From assembly GCF_004684085.1 (NCBI RefSeq), contig NZ_SRHZ01000077.1, positions 1 to 64,000 of the forward strand: a DNA stretch of 64,000 bases. The letters run 5' to 3'. The notes under the pieces were generated by a model. That model searched no databases and was not told where the DNA came from. It saw only the letters and a list, made by a program, of their open reading frames with translations. This document shows, one piece after another, positions 27,269 to 34,735 of the stretch (its first letter is position 1; every line of letters starts with the position of its first letter). This DNA comes from Stenotrophomonas maltophilia. GTDB taxonomy: Bacteria; Pseudomonadota; Gammaproteobacteria; Xanthomonadales; Xanthomonadaceae. Position numbers and translations under genes: made by a program.

Positions 27269-27493
27269 CATCCACGCATGGCGTGGATCTACTGCCCCCC
27301 CCCCCCCACCTGGTAGATCCACGCCATGCGTGGACCACGCTGCAGACACACCCGGTTGATCCATCCATGCACCGATGAAACACATCGCGCGGTAGATCCA
27401 CGCCATGCGTGGATCAAACCACCGGCACACCCGGTTGATCCCCCCATTCACAGATGAAACACATCGCGCGGTAGATCCACGCCATGCGTGGAT
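27269..27493. repeat. SMAG-like tract with 13-C run and 79-bp tandem duplication
   Basis: Four copies of the GTAGATCCACGCCATGCGTGGA subtype occur: one reversed at 27270-27292, then at about 27313, 27392 and 27471. Between the first two is a run of 13 C (27295-27307). The units CACACCCGGTTGAT...GTAGATCC...GGAT starting at 27347 and 27426 repeat with a period of 79 bases and few differences. Confidence 0.85.
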
Positions 27494-27506
27494 GCGGGTT
27501 TCCGGA

Positions 27507-27545
27507 GGGGTCAGAGCCCTTTCCTGCGGAAAGGGGTCCGGCCCC
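27507..27545. repeat. Imperfect GGGGTCAGA-type palindrome
   Basis: GGGGTCAGAGCCCTTTCC, loop TGC, then GGAAAGGGGTCCGGCCCC. It is a decayed relative of the perfect 43-bp palindrome at 42477-42519. It lies just downstream of nagX on that gene's strand and might terminate the nag operon. Confidence 0.65.
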
Positions 27546-27551
27546 GTGCCA

Positions 27552-28619
27552 TCAGATCTTCAGATAGATCTTCCGACGGTCCAGCCACCACGCCGCGCCC
27601 CACCACAGTGCGACGAACACCAGCGCCTGCAGCATCGACGCCAGCTCCAGCGCCTGCGGCATCGCCGTGGCCAGCTGCTGCCAGACCCACCCCCACCCCC
27701 CGGTAGCCATCAGCACCACCGACATCACCGATGCCCCCAGGTACGCAGTGATGGCATTGACCCCGAAGCGCCGCCCCAACGCCGGCCAGCCCTTATGGTC
27801 GATCAGCACGTGGCCCAGCCACAGCGCCAGCGCCGCCAGCCCGCCGGTCCACAACACATAGCTCGGTGTCCACAGCTGCTTGTTCAACGGGATAACCCCG
27901 GCCAACAGCAGACCCAGCACAGCGGTCGCCACACCCAGCCCGGCCAACGCAGCCGTTCGCCGGTTACGCAGCAATCCACCGGCCAGCAGGCCCAGCACGG
28001 TGCTGGCCAATGCGCCCAGCGTGCTCAGCAACCCTTCCGGATCATGTCCGAGCCCGGTATCGGCGTGCCATTGATAGATCCACGGTGCGAACAGCGTGGT
28101 ATCCAGACGGCTGGCCGGGTTGGTCCATGGCGCCAGATCACCGATGCCCAGCAGCAGCACCGTGTACCCCACCAGCAGCGTGACCAGCACGCCTGCCTGC
28201 ACGCGCGGCCGCGCATACACCGCCAGCACACCCACCAGCGCCGCGCACACCGCGATCCGTTGCAGCACGCCCCAGATGCGGAAGTGATGGGTATCCAGCG
28301 CCCACCAGATCAGCAGGTGCAGCAGCGCACCGGCCACCAGGATGCGCAGCGCCCGCTCCAGCACACCGCGTGCCAGCGCCGGCCGGGCCGCCGCGTCCAG
28401 CGCGCGCGGCGCTACGCTGAAGGACATCGATACGCCCACCAGGAACAGGAAGAACGGGAACACCAGGTCGGTGGGCGTGCAGCCATGCCATTCCGAGTGA
28501 CGCAGCGGTGCGAACACCGCACTCCAGTCACCCGGGTTGTTGACCAGCAGCATCGCCGCCACGGTGATGCCGCGCAGGGCATCGATCGAGCCCAGCCGAC
28601 GTGGCGGCGAACTGTTCAT
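27552..28619 (-). CDS. nagX: Transmembrane acyltransferase family protein NagX
   Basis: Multi-pass inner-membrane protein of 355 aa in the heparan-alpha-glucosaminide acetyltransferase-like family. It starts RLGSIDALRGITVAAMLLVNNPGDW, carries the HGCTPTDLVFPFFLFLVG signature and has about ten helices. Family members next to nag genes are proposed to act on, or transport, glucosamine or GlcNAc. It is the last gene of the nagP-nagR-nagB-II-nagA-nagX operon. Its ATG shares one base with the nagA TGA. The exact reaction is not settled for bacterial members. Confidence 0.85.
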   Translation of the reverse strand: MNSSPPRRLGSIDALRGITVAAMLLVNNPGDWSAVFAPLRHSEWHGCTPTDLVFPFFLFLVGVSMSFSVAPRALDAAARPALARGVLERALRILVAGALLHLLIWWALDTHHFRIWGVLQRIAVCAALVGVLAVYARPRVQAGVLVTLLVGYTVLLLGIGDLAPWTNPASRLDTTLFAPWIYQWHADTGLGHDPEGLLSTLGALASTVLGLLAGGLLRNRRTAALAGLGVATAVLGLLLAGVIPLNKQLWTPSYVLWTGGLAALALWLGHVLIDHKGWPALGRRFGVNAITAYLGASVMSVVLMATGGWGWVWQQLATAMPQALELASMLQALVFVALWWGAAWWLDRRKIYLKI

Positions 28620-29767
28620 CAGGCGGCCTCGTACTGCCCGGCAATCCAGGTGCCACGCACCTGCAGGGCATCATCCAGCAGCACCAGGTCGGCCTGGTAA
28701 CCCTCGGCGATGTGACCCAGGCGGTCGTCGACGTTGAGGAACTGCGCCGGATAGGTCGAGGCCATGCGCGCCGCCTCGGCCAACGATTGGCCAAGCAGTT
28801 GCACCGTGTTCCGCACGGCGGTGGCCATGTCCAGCGCGGAGCCTGCCAGCGAACCGGCAGCGTTGCGCACCACACCATCGATGGCAGTGATGGTTTCGCC
28901 GTACAGCACGTAGCTGGGGTCGTCGGCCCCCACCGGCGGCATCGCATCGGTCACCAGCAGCAGGCGACCGCGCGGCTTGGCCGCCAGCGCCACGCGCAGG
29001 CTGGCCGGATGCACGTGCACGCCGTCGACGATGATGCCGATCCAGCTGTCGCGGTCTTCCAGCGCGGCACCCACCGCGCCGGGCTCACGCCCCTGCAGCG
29101 GCGACATCGCGTTGTACAGATGAGTGAAGCCGCGCACGCCGGCATCCAGACCCTCGCGGATCTCCTCGTAGGTGCCCGCCGTGTGGCCGGCGGCGACGAT
29201 CACGCCGCGCTCGACCAGCGCGCGGATGGTCTCCAGCGGCACGCGTTCCGGTGCCAGCGTCAGCAGGGTCACGCCGTTGTCCAGCGATGCAGCCAACGCG
29301 ATCTCTTCCTCGTCCGGCACGCGGAACTTGCTGGGATCGTGGGTGCCCTTGCGCGCCGGCGCGATGTACGGCCCTTCCAGGTGGATGCCGATCACACCCG
29401 GCATGCCCTGCGCGATCGCCTCCCGCATCGCCGCGATCGCTTCGCGCATCACGCCCACATCGTCGCTGATCAGCGTTGGCAGCATCGCGGTGGTGCCGAA
29501 GCGGCGGTGCGCCTGTGCGATGGTGCGCAGCGCTGCCACGTCCGGCGTGTTGTTGAACAGCGCCCCGCCTCCGCCATTGACCTGCACGTCGATGAAGCCG
29601 GGCAGCAGCCAGCCGCCGCCCAGATCGACCTGCTCGGCGGCGTGGCCGAGTTGCGGCGCGGCATCGGGCAGCAGCGCGCTGATGCGGCCGTCCTCGATCA
29701 CCACCGCCAGATCGTCGCGGAACGCTTCACCCACGAGGATGCGCGCGTTGCGCAGCACAGTGGCCAT
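28619..29767 (-). CDS. nagA: N-acetylglucosamine-6-phosphate deacetylase
   Basis: Converts GlcNAc-6-P to glucosamine-6-P plus acetate. The 382-aa amidohydrolase-fold protein has GFIDVQVNGGGG, the metal-binding GIHLEGPYIAP, AGHTAGT, FTHLYNAMSP and VTDAMPPVG segments expected for NagA. The catalytic Asp lies in the last of these. ATG 29767 overlaps the TGA of the upstream isomerase gene (TGATG), so translation is coupled. The longer frame is spurious. Confidence 0.95.
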   Translation of the reverse strand: MATVLRNARILVGEAFRDDLAVVIEDGRISALLPDAAPQLGHAAEQVDLGGGWLLPGFIDVQVNGGGGALFNNTPDVAALRTIAQAHRRFGTTAMLPTLISDDVGVMREAIAAMREAIAQGMPGVIGIHLEGPYIAPARKGTHDPSKFRVPDEEEIALAASLDNGVTLLTLAPERVPLETIRALVERGVIVAAGHTAGTYEEIREGLDAGVRGFTHLYNAMSPLQGREPGAVGAALEDRDSWIGIIVDGVHVHPASLRVALAAKPRGRLLLVTDAMPPVGADDPSYVLYGETITAIDGVVRNAAGSLAGSALDMATAVRNTVQLLGQSLAEAARMASTYPAQFLNVDDRLGHIAEGYQADLVLLDDALQVRGTWIAGQYEAA

Positions 29768-30795
29768 CACACCGTCTCCGTAACCTTGTTCAGATGCGGC
29801 GGCAGGTCCGGGTTGAAGCCACGGCGCAGCGCCAGCGTATTGATCGCGCGGTAGAAACTCTGCACGGTCAGCAGTGGTGCGCACAGCGGATGCGGCGCGG
29901 CCGCCACCGGCAGGTTGCCACCGGCACCGGCCATCCACACCTGCGCACCGCGCGCGGTGAATTCTTCGACCACCGCACGGGTACCGGCGCCGGTTTCATC
30001 GGGCTGGGCAAAGGCCAGCACCGGGAAACCGCGATCAACCAGCGCCATCGGGCCATGCTTCACTTCAGCCGAGCTGTAGGCTTCAGCATGCAGGCTGCAG
30101 GTTTCCTTGAACTTCAGTGCAGCTTCCTGCGCCGCGCCCAGGCCCAGGCCACGGCCGAGCACGAACAGATTGGTCGCGTCCACCAGGCCCTCGGTCACCG
30201 ACGTCCAGTCGCACTGCCAGGCCTCGCGCATCGCATCCGGCAGCAGATCCAGTGCATTGCGCAGGCTGCTGTCCTGCTTCCAGTACGCGGCCAGCTGCAG
30301 CAGTGCCGCCAGCGACGCCAGGTAGCTCTTGGTCGCTGCCACGCTCTTTTCGGCACCCGCATGCAGCGGAATGACCGTGTCGGCCAGCTGCGCCAACGGC
30401 GAATCCTCGACGTTGACCAGCGCGATCACGCGCGCGCCAGCGGCCTTGGCGGCCTCGGCATTGCGCAGCAGGTCCGGGCTCTTGCCCGACTGCGAGATGA
30501 CGATGAACAGCGCGCCACGCAGCTGCAGCGGTGCGGCATAGACCGAACCCACCGACGGCGAGGCCGAAGCAACCACCAGGCCCAGCTGGGTTTCCAGCAG
30601 GTATTTGCCATAGGTGGCGGCATGGTCGGAGCTGCCACGTGCACAGGTGACCACGAACGGCGGCGGCGCGGCGCGCAGGCTGGCGGCCAGGGTTTCCATG
30701 GTGGCGTGGTTGCGCGAGAACTGGCGGGCGACCACGTCGGCCGCTTCAGCGGCCTCGGCGAACATCAGGGTAGCGGTGGGGTCTGACAGCGACAT
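29767..30795 (-). CDS. nagB-II: Glucosamine-6-phosphate deaminase, SIS-type (NagB-II)
   Basis: Predicted to convert glucosamine-6-P to fructose-6-P plus ammonia. The 342-aa product consists of two SIS domains, like the isomerase half of GlmS (ISQSGKSPDLL; GRGLGLGAAQEAALKFKETCSLHAEAYSSAEVKHGP). It lacks the N-terminal glutaminase domain with its catalytic Cys. Within a nag operon this is the non-orthologous replacement of classical NagB. ATG 30795 is chosen since the SIS region begins soon after; it lies 7 bases from the nagR stop. Confidence 0.9.
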   Translation of the reverse strand: MSLSDPTATLMFAEAAEAADVVARQFSRNHATMETLAASLRAAPPPFVVTCARGSSDHAATYGKYLLETQLGLVVASASPSVGSVYAAPLQLRGALFIVISQSGKSPDLLRNAEAAKAAGARVIALVNVEDSPLAQLADTVIPLHAGAEKSVAATKSYLASLAALLQLAAYWKQDSSLRNALDLLPDAMREAWQCDWTSVTEGLVDATNLFVLGRGLGLGAAQEAALKFKETCSLHAEAYSSAEVKHGPMALVDRGFPVLAFAQPDETGAGTRAVVEEFTARGAQVWMAGAGGNLPVAAAPHPLCAPLLTVQSFYRAINTLALRRGFNPDLPPHLNKVTETV

Positions 30796-30802
30796 GGCAG
30801 GC

Positions 30803-31870
30803 TCAGGCAGGATCGGAAGGAAGGGGGCGTGCGCCGGCCGGGCGCATCGGCGCGGTCGAACCGCGCACCACCAGCTGCGGCACGAAGCCCTGGTTGTGCA
30901 GCGGTGCCGGCGCATCGTCGTAGGCATCGCTGCGCAGCTGCGCGATCAGCAGGCGCGCGGCATGGCGGGCGATGTCCTCGGTGGCCTGCTTGGCGGTGGT
31001 CAGCGGCGGCCACGACTGGCGCGAGAACGGACTGTCCTCGAAGCCGGCAATGGACAGGTCGTAGGGCACGTTCATGCCGGCCGACTTCGCTGCTGCCAGT
31101 ACGCCGGCGGCGATTTCGTCGTTGGAACCGAAGATGGCAGTGGGCGGCTCACGCAGCGCCAGCAGGCGGCGCGCGCCGCGGAAACCGTCGTCGAAGGTGT
31201 AGTCGCCCTGCACCACCAGGTGCTTGTCCACGGTCATGCCGTAGTCCTTCAGCGCGGCTTCGTAACCGGCGTAGCGCTCGCCCGAGGAGCGGTGCGAGAT
31301 GCCGCCCCAGAGGAAGCCGATGCGCTGGTGACCCAGCTGGATCAGGTGCTCGGTGATCTCATAGGCCGCCTCACGGTCGTCGACGAACACGCAGGCGCCG
31401 TCGGCCGGGTCTTCGGTCGCGGCGATGATGCGCACCAGCTTGATGCCGCGCGCGGTCAACGCCTGGATCAGGTCGCGGCGCTCGGACATCGGCGCGGTCA
31501 GCACCAGCCCGGCCAGCCGCGAACGCTGCACCCAGTCAGCCAGCTCATCGGCCAACAGCGGCGAGCTGGAATCGCAGGGATGGATCTGCAGGCCGAAACC
31601 GGTCTCGCGGCAGGCGGCCAGCACGCCGTTCTGCACGCCGATGATGTGGTACGGGTTCGGGTTGTCGTAGACCAGCCCGATCACGAAGGTGGTGCCGCTG
31701 CGCAGGTTGCGCGCAGACGGATCGGGTTCGTAGTCCAGTTCGGCGATGGCACGCAGCACCCGCGCACGGGTGGCCTGCATCACCGAAGGTTCGTTGTTGA
31801 TCACCCGCGAGACCGTCTTCAGCGAGACCTTGGCCTTCTCCGCAACGTCCTTGATGGTCGCTCTGCGCAT
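30803..31870 (-). CDS. nagR: LacI-family transcriptional regulator NagR
   Basis: Likely repressor of the GlcNAc locus. The 355-aa product opens MRRATIKDVAEKAKVSLKTVSRVINN, the LacI HTH with hinge, followed by a periplasmic-binding-protein-like effector domain (FVIGLVYDNPNPYHIIGVQNGV). Placed between transporter and isomerase genes, it probably binds the palindromes at 33255-33264 and 33490-33503. The start at 31870 is preferred because this family starts right at the HTH; an in-frame ATG at 31903 would add 11 residues. The effector (GlcNAc or a phosphorylated form) is inferred. Confidence 0.88.
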   Translation of the reverse strand: MRRATIKDVAEKAKVSLKTVSRVINNEPSVMQATRARVLRAIAELDYEPDPSARNLRSGTTFVIGLVYDNPNPYHIIGVQNGVLAACRETGFGLQIHPCDSSSPLLADELADWVQRSRLAGLVLTAPMSERRDLIQALTARGIKLVRIIAATEDPADGACVFVDDREAAYEITEHLIQLGHQRIGFLWGGISHRSSGERYAGYEAALKDYGMTVDKHLVVQGDYTFDDGFRGARRLLALREPPTAIFGSNDEIAAGVLAAAKSAGMNVPYDLSIAGFEDSPFSRQSWPPLTTAKQATEDIARHAARLLIAQLRSDAYDDAPAPLHNQGFVPQLVVRGSTAPMRPAGARPLPSDPA

Positions 31871-31909
31871 GGGTTTTACCTGGGGTTGACTGCCGTCCAT
31901 CATCGCCGA

Positions 31910-33199
31910 TCAGACCTTGTCCTGCGGCAGGCCGGCGCGATGGCCGATCACCGAATAGAACAGGATGTACAGGTAGCAGGGCACCATCAGCAGCACGAAC
32001 ACCAGCTGGAAATCGATGTGCTGCTTGAGCACGGCGAACAGCTGCGGAATGATCGCGCCACCGGCGATGCCCATCACCAGCAGGGCCGAGCCGGTCTCGG
32101 TGAAGCGGCCCAGGCCACGGATCGCCAGTGGGAAGATCGCCGGCCACATCATGGCGTTGGCAAAACCCAGCAGGGCCACGAAGGCCACCGACACGTAGCC
32201 GTGGGTGGCCCAGGCGCCGAGGCAGAACACCACGCCCAGCACGGCAGAGAAAGTCAGGTAGCGCGACTGCGACACCACGTTGGGAATCACCAGCAGGCCG
32301 ACCACGTAGCCGATGAGCATGGCGAACAGGGTGAACGCAGTGAACATCTTGGTCTGGTCCAGCGGCAGGTCGAAACCATGGCCGTAGGTACCGATCGCAT
32401 CGCCGGCCATCACCTCCACGCCCACGTAGACGAACAGGCACAGCACGCCCAGCCACAGATGCGGGAACTGGAAGATGCTGCGGCGCTCGGCGGCGCCGGC
32501 GGCAACCGGCGTGGCGTTGGCCTCGGAGGACTTGATTTCCGGCAGCGGCGAGAACAGCACAGCCACCGCCAGCAGCACCAGCAGGCCAGCCATGGCCAGA
32601 TACGGCGCGTGGATCTTGGCGGCGAATTCGTTGAGCAGCTGCGCCTTGGTCGCTTCATCGGCAGCGGCCACGGTCGCCGACAGATCGCCGATGCCATGCA
32701 GCACCACAGTACCGATCACGATCGGCGCCAGGATGCCGGCGATCTTGTTGCAGATGCCCATCATCGCGATGCGGCGCGCGGCGGTTTCAATCGGGCCGAG
32801 GATGGAGATGTACGGGTTGATCGCGGTCTGCAGCAATGCCAGTCCGCTACCGATCACGAACAGGCCGCCAAGCGCGCCCGGGTACCAGCGCTGGGTGGCG
32901 AATTCACCGAACAGCGCGGCACCACCGGCCATCACCAGCAGGCTCAGGCTCAGGCCCTTCTTCATGCCGGTGCGGCGCAGGATCCACGACGCCGGCAGGG
33001 CCAGGAAGAAGTAGGACAGGTAGAACACCATCAGCACCAGGAAGGCGCCGACCTCGCTGAGTTCGAAGGCGAGTTTGACGAAGGTGATCAACGGGCCGTT
33101 GAGCCAGGTGAAGAAGCCGATCAGGAAAAACAGCACGCCGACGATGGCGATGGACGAGGCCACGTTCGGACGTGCGCTTGCAGCGGGGACGGCTGACAT
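31910..33199 (-). CDS. nagP: GlcNAc transporter NagP (FucP-type sugar MFS)
   Basis: Inner-membrane proton symporter for N-acetylglucosamine. The 429-aa product has about 12 helices and the fucose/glucose-galactose permease signature FFTWLNGPLITFVKLAFELS near the first helix. The central loop (about 230-250) is hydrophilic. ATG 33199 gives a short polar N-terminus; the longer frame runs into the regulatory region. First gene of the operon. A TGACAACGTTGT palindrome lies about 55 bases upstream. Confidence 0.9.
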   Translation of the reverse strand: MSAVPAASARPNVASSIAIVGVLFFLIGFFTWLNGPLITFVKLAFELSEVGAFLVLMVFYLSYFFLALPASWILRRTGMKKGLSLSLLVMAGGAALFGEFATQRWYPGALGGLFVIGSGLALLQTAINPYISILGPIETAARRIAMMGICNKIAGILAPIVIGTVVLHGIGDLSATVAAADEATKAQLLNEFAAKIHAPYLAMAGLLVLLAVAVLFSPLPEIKSSEANATPVAAGAAERRSIFQFPHLWLGVLCLFVYVGVEVMAGDAIGTYGHGFDLPLDQTKMFTAFTLFAMLIGYVVGLLVIPNVVSQSRYLTFSAVLGVVFCLGAWATHGYVSVAFVALLGFANAMMWPAIFPLAIRGLGRFTETGSALLVMGIAGGAIIPQLFAVLKQHIDFQLVFVLLMVPCYLYILFYSVIGHRAGLPQDKV

Positions 33200-33253
33200 C
33201 AGGGAGGCTCCTGCGGCGACGGCCGCAGAACACGGCGTCGGAGAGTGGCTGGG

Positions 33254-33267
33254 AACAACGTTGTCAC
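33254..33267. promoter_or_regulatory. Operator-like palindrome proximal to nagP
   Basis: Read on the minus strand, TGACAACGTTGTTC with core ACAACGTTGT (33255-33264). It matches the site at 33490-33503 in all but a few bases and sits about 55 bases upstream of nagP. The central CG and symmetry are typical of LacI-family operators; the likely ligand is NagR. Confidence 0.65.
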
Positions 33268-33428
33268 ATTCTTTCGGTGGACAGCGACCGTTTGTCAACT
33301 TCCATGCACGGGCTCGCACACCTGATGCTGCACTGCGCAAGCAAATCGCAACGCGTCGTGCTGAATGCGCTACAGCCCTTGAGCCCCGTGCTGCAATGGT
33401 TCCCGTGTGAAAGCGGCACTCACGCCAT

Positions 33429-33440
33429 GTAAACGTTTAC
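33429..33440. promoter_or_regulatory. Central LacI-type palindrome
   Basis: GTAAACGTTTAC is a perfect 12-bp palindrome with a central CG, in the middle of the divergent region. Its sequence class differs from the two flanking sites, so a second LacI-family regulator may bind it. Confidence 0.6.
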
Positions 33441-33489
33441 CACCCACTGCATTCGTTGCAACGCAGCAACGAAAGTGTCACGAACTCGT

Positions 33490-33503
33490 TGACATCGTTG
33501 TCA
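33490..33503. promoter_or_regulatory. Operator-like palindrome proximal to sugar kinase
   Basis: TGACATCGTTGTCA, with TGACA/TGTCA arms and a CG near the centre, lies 73-86 bases upstream of the GTG start of the kinase. It pairs in type with the nagP-proximal site and supports NagR control of both arms. Confidence 0.65.
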
Positions 33504-33565
33504 GCGGGGTTACAGACTCCGCCCCAATCGCCGCCCCCGATCCTGGGTCCGGCCCCACCTGCAGC

Positions 33566-33570
33566 AGGAG
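33566..33570 (+). promoter_or_regulatory. Ribosome-binding site fixing the kinase GTG start
   Basis: AGGAG ends five bases before GTG 33576. It decides against the in-frame ATG at 33456, which has no such site and would translate the operator. Confidence 0.75.
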
Positions 33571-33575
33571 CCCGC

Positions 33576-34592
33576 GTGACCGCCAGCCACCCCGCCCCGT
33601 CGCATGTCCTGTCCCGAGTCGCGCCCTCGTTCCTGGCCGCCGACGTCGGTGGCACCCATGTGCGCGTTGCCCGGGTCCAGGCCAGCGGAGATGCCGCCCA
33701 TCCGGTGCAGGTGCTGGAATACCGCAAGTACCGCAATGCCGACCATTCCGGCCTCAGCGCGATCCTGTCCGACTTCCTCGGTAACGGCGTGCGCCCCACG
33801 CATTGCGTGGTCGCCAGTGCCGGTTACGCCCGCGAGGACGGCACGGTGATCACCGCCAACCTGCCGTGGCCGCTGTCGGCCCGCCAGGTGGAAGCCGACG
33901 TCGGCCTGCAGCGGGTCTACATCGTCAACGACTTCGAAGCGGTGGCCTACGCCGCCGCGCAGGTGGACGCCAGCGGCGTGCTGCACCTGTGCGGGCCGGA
34001 CACCGCCCCGCGTGGCCCGACCCTGGTGGTCGGCCCCGGCACCGGCCTCGGTGCGGCGCTGTGGATTCCCACCGCGCACGGCCCGGTGGTGCTGCCGACC
34101 GAAGCCGGCCAGCCGACGCTGGCGGCCAGCACCGAACTGGAAATGGCCATCGTCCGCCATATGCAGCGTGACCGCGCGCATGTGTCGATCGAGCATGCGA
34201 TCTCCGGTCCGGGCCTGATGAACCTGTACCGCGCGGTGTGCGCACTGCAGGGTCAGGTACCGACGCTGGCCAGCCCCGATGCAGTCACTGCCGCCGCCAT
34301 GGCCGATACCGATGCGCACGCGCGCCAGGCGCTGGATGTGTTCTGCGGCCTGCTGGGCAGCACCATCGGCGACATGGCGCTGTTCTACGGCGCCCACGGT
34401 GGCGTCTACCTGGCCGGCGGCATCCTGCCGCAGATCCGCGAGTACCTGCACGCCAGCACCTTCGTCGAGCGCTACCTGCAGAAGGGGCCGATGGGCGAAG
34501 CGCTGGCACGCATCCCGGTGAAGGTGGTCGAGCACGGCCAGCTGGGCGTGGTCGGCGCTGCCAGCTGGTACCTGCAGCAGTCGGCCGCCTGA
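33576..34592 (+). CDS. Glucokinase-family sugar kinase, likely GlcNAc kinase
   Basis: ATP-dependent hexose kinase of the Glk family. The 338-aa product has the phosphate-binding motif FLAADVGGTHVRVARV (about residues 20-35), IVNDFEAVAYA with the catalytic Asp, GPGTGLGAALW and GGVYLAGGILPQI. Its position in a GlcNAc locus, with NagP (which imports unphosphorylated sugar) and no PTS, implies GlcNAc as substrate (NagK role); glucose remains possible. The start is GTG 33576. A TonB receptor and a hexosaminidase follow on the same strand. Confidence 0.88.
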   Translation: MTASHPAPSHVLSRVAPSFLAADVGGTHVRVARVQASGDAAHPVQVLEYRKYRNADHSGLSAILSDFLGNGVRPTHCVVASAGYAREDGTVITANLPWPLSARQVEADVGLQRVYIVNDFEAVAYAAAQVDASGVLHLCGPDTAPRGPTLVVGPGTGLGAALWIPTAHGPVVLPTEAGQPTLAASTELEMAIVRHMQRDRAHVSIEHAISGPGLMNLYRAVCALQGQVPTLASPDAVTAAAMADTDAHARQALDVFCGLLGSTIGDMALFYGAHGGVYLAGGILPQIREYLHASTFVERYLQKGPMGEALARIPVKVVEHGQLGVVGAASWYLQQSAA

Positions 34593-34735
34593 CACCGCAA
34601 CAGGCTTCAACGCAATCGCAGCACGTAGTACGTGGCACGCCAACGCACGGGACTTTGCCGCCGCCCCGCGCATGTCATCGCAACCGCAATCGAATACCGC
34701 CGCCGGCATCCAATCGAGTGATGAGGAGAGACATC

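Larger units (their letters stand above)
27072..27551. other. Gene-free repeat-rich region upstream of autotransporter
   Basis: About 200 bases of upstream sequence for the autotransporter (27072-27268) are followed by a repeat tract with poly-C, tandem duplication and GTAG palindromes up to the nagX stop. The first part is comparatively AT-rich (for example AAATTGCGTGCCAACCATC) and probably carries the promoter. No gene seen. Confidence 0.55.
33200..33575. promoter_or_regulatory. Divergent nagP / kinase control region
   Basis: A 376-base gene-free region controls the two arms of the GlcNAc locus. It holds three palindromes (annotated separately) and is more AT-rich than neighbouring coding DNA. 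The long plus-strand frame starting at 33456 covers part of it but is rejected as coding, since the operator and ribosome site lie inside it. Confidence 0.7.

Noticed and set aside
27295-27307. Poly-C run as a frameshift in a gene
   Set aside because: No coding sequence spans it; it is intergenic, though its exact length could be a sequencing uncertainty.
29767-30795. Full-length glutamine-fructose-6-phosphate transaminase (GlmS)
   Set aside because: The glutaminase domain and catalytic Cys are absent and the locus is catabolic, so a SIS-type deaminase is the better call.
30614-33196. 860-aa plus-strand frame opposite nagB-II, nagR and nagP
   Set aside because: It runs across three recognised genes and gaps and has His/Gln/Arg-rich composition typical of antisense frames.
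33456-33575. N-terminal extension of the sugar kinase from ATG 33456
   Set aside because: It would translate the operator palindrome and a proline-rich stretch unlike the family. GTG 33576 has a well-placed AGGAG.
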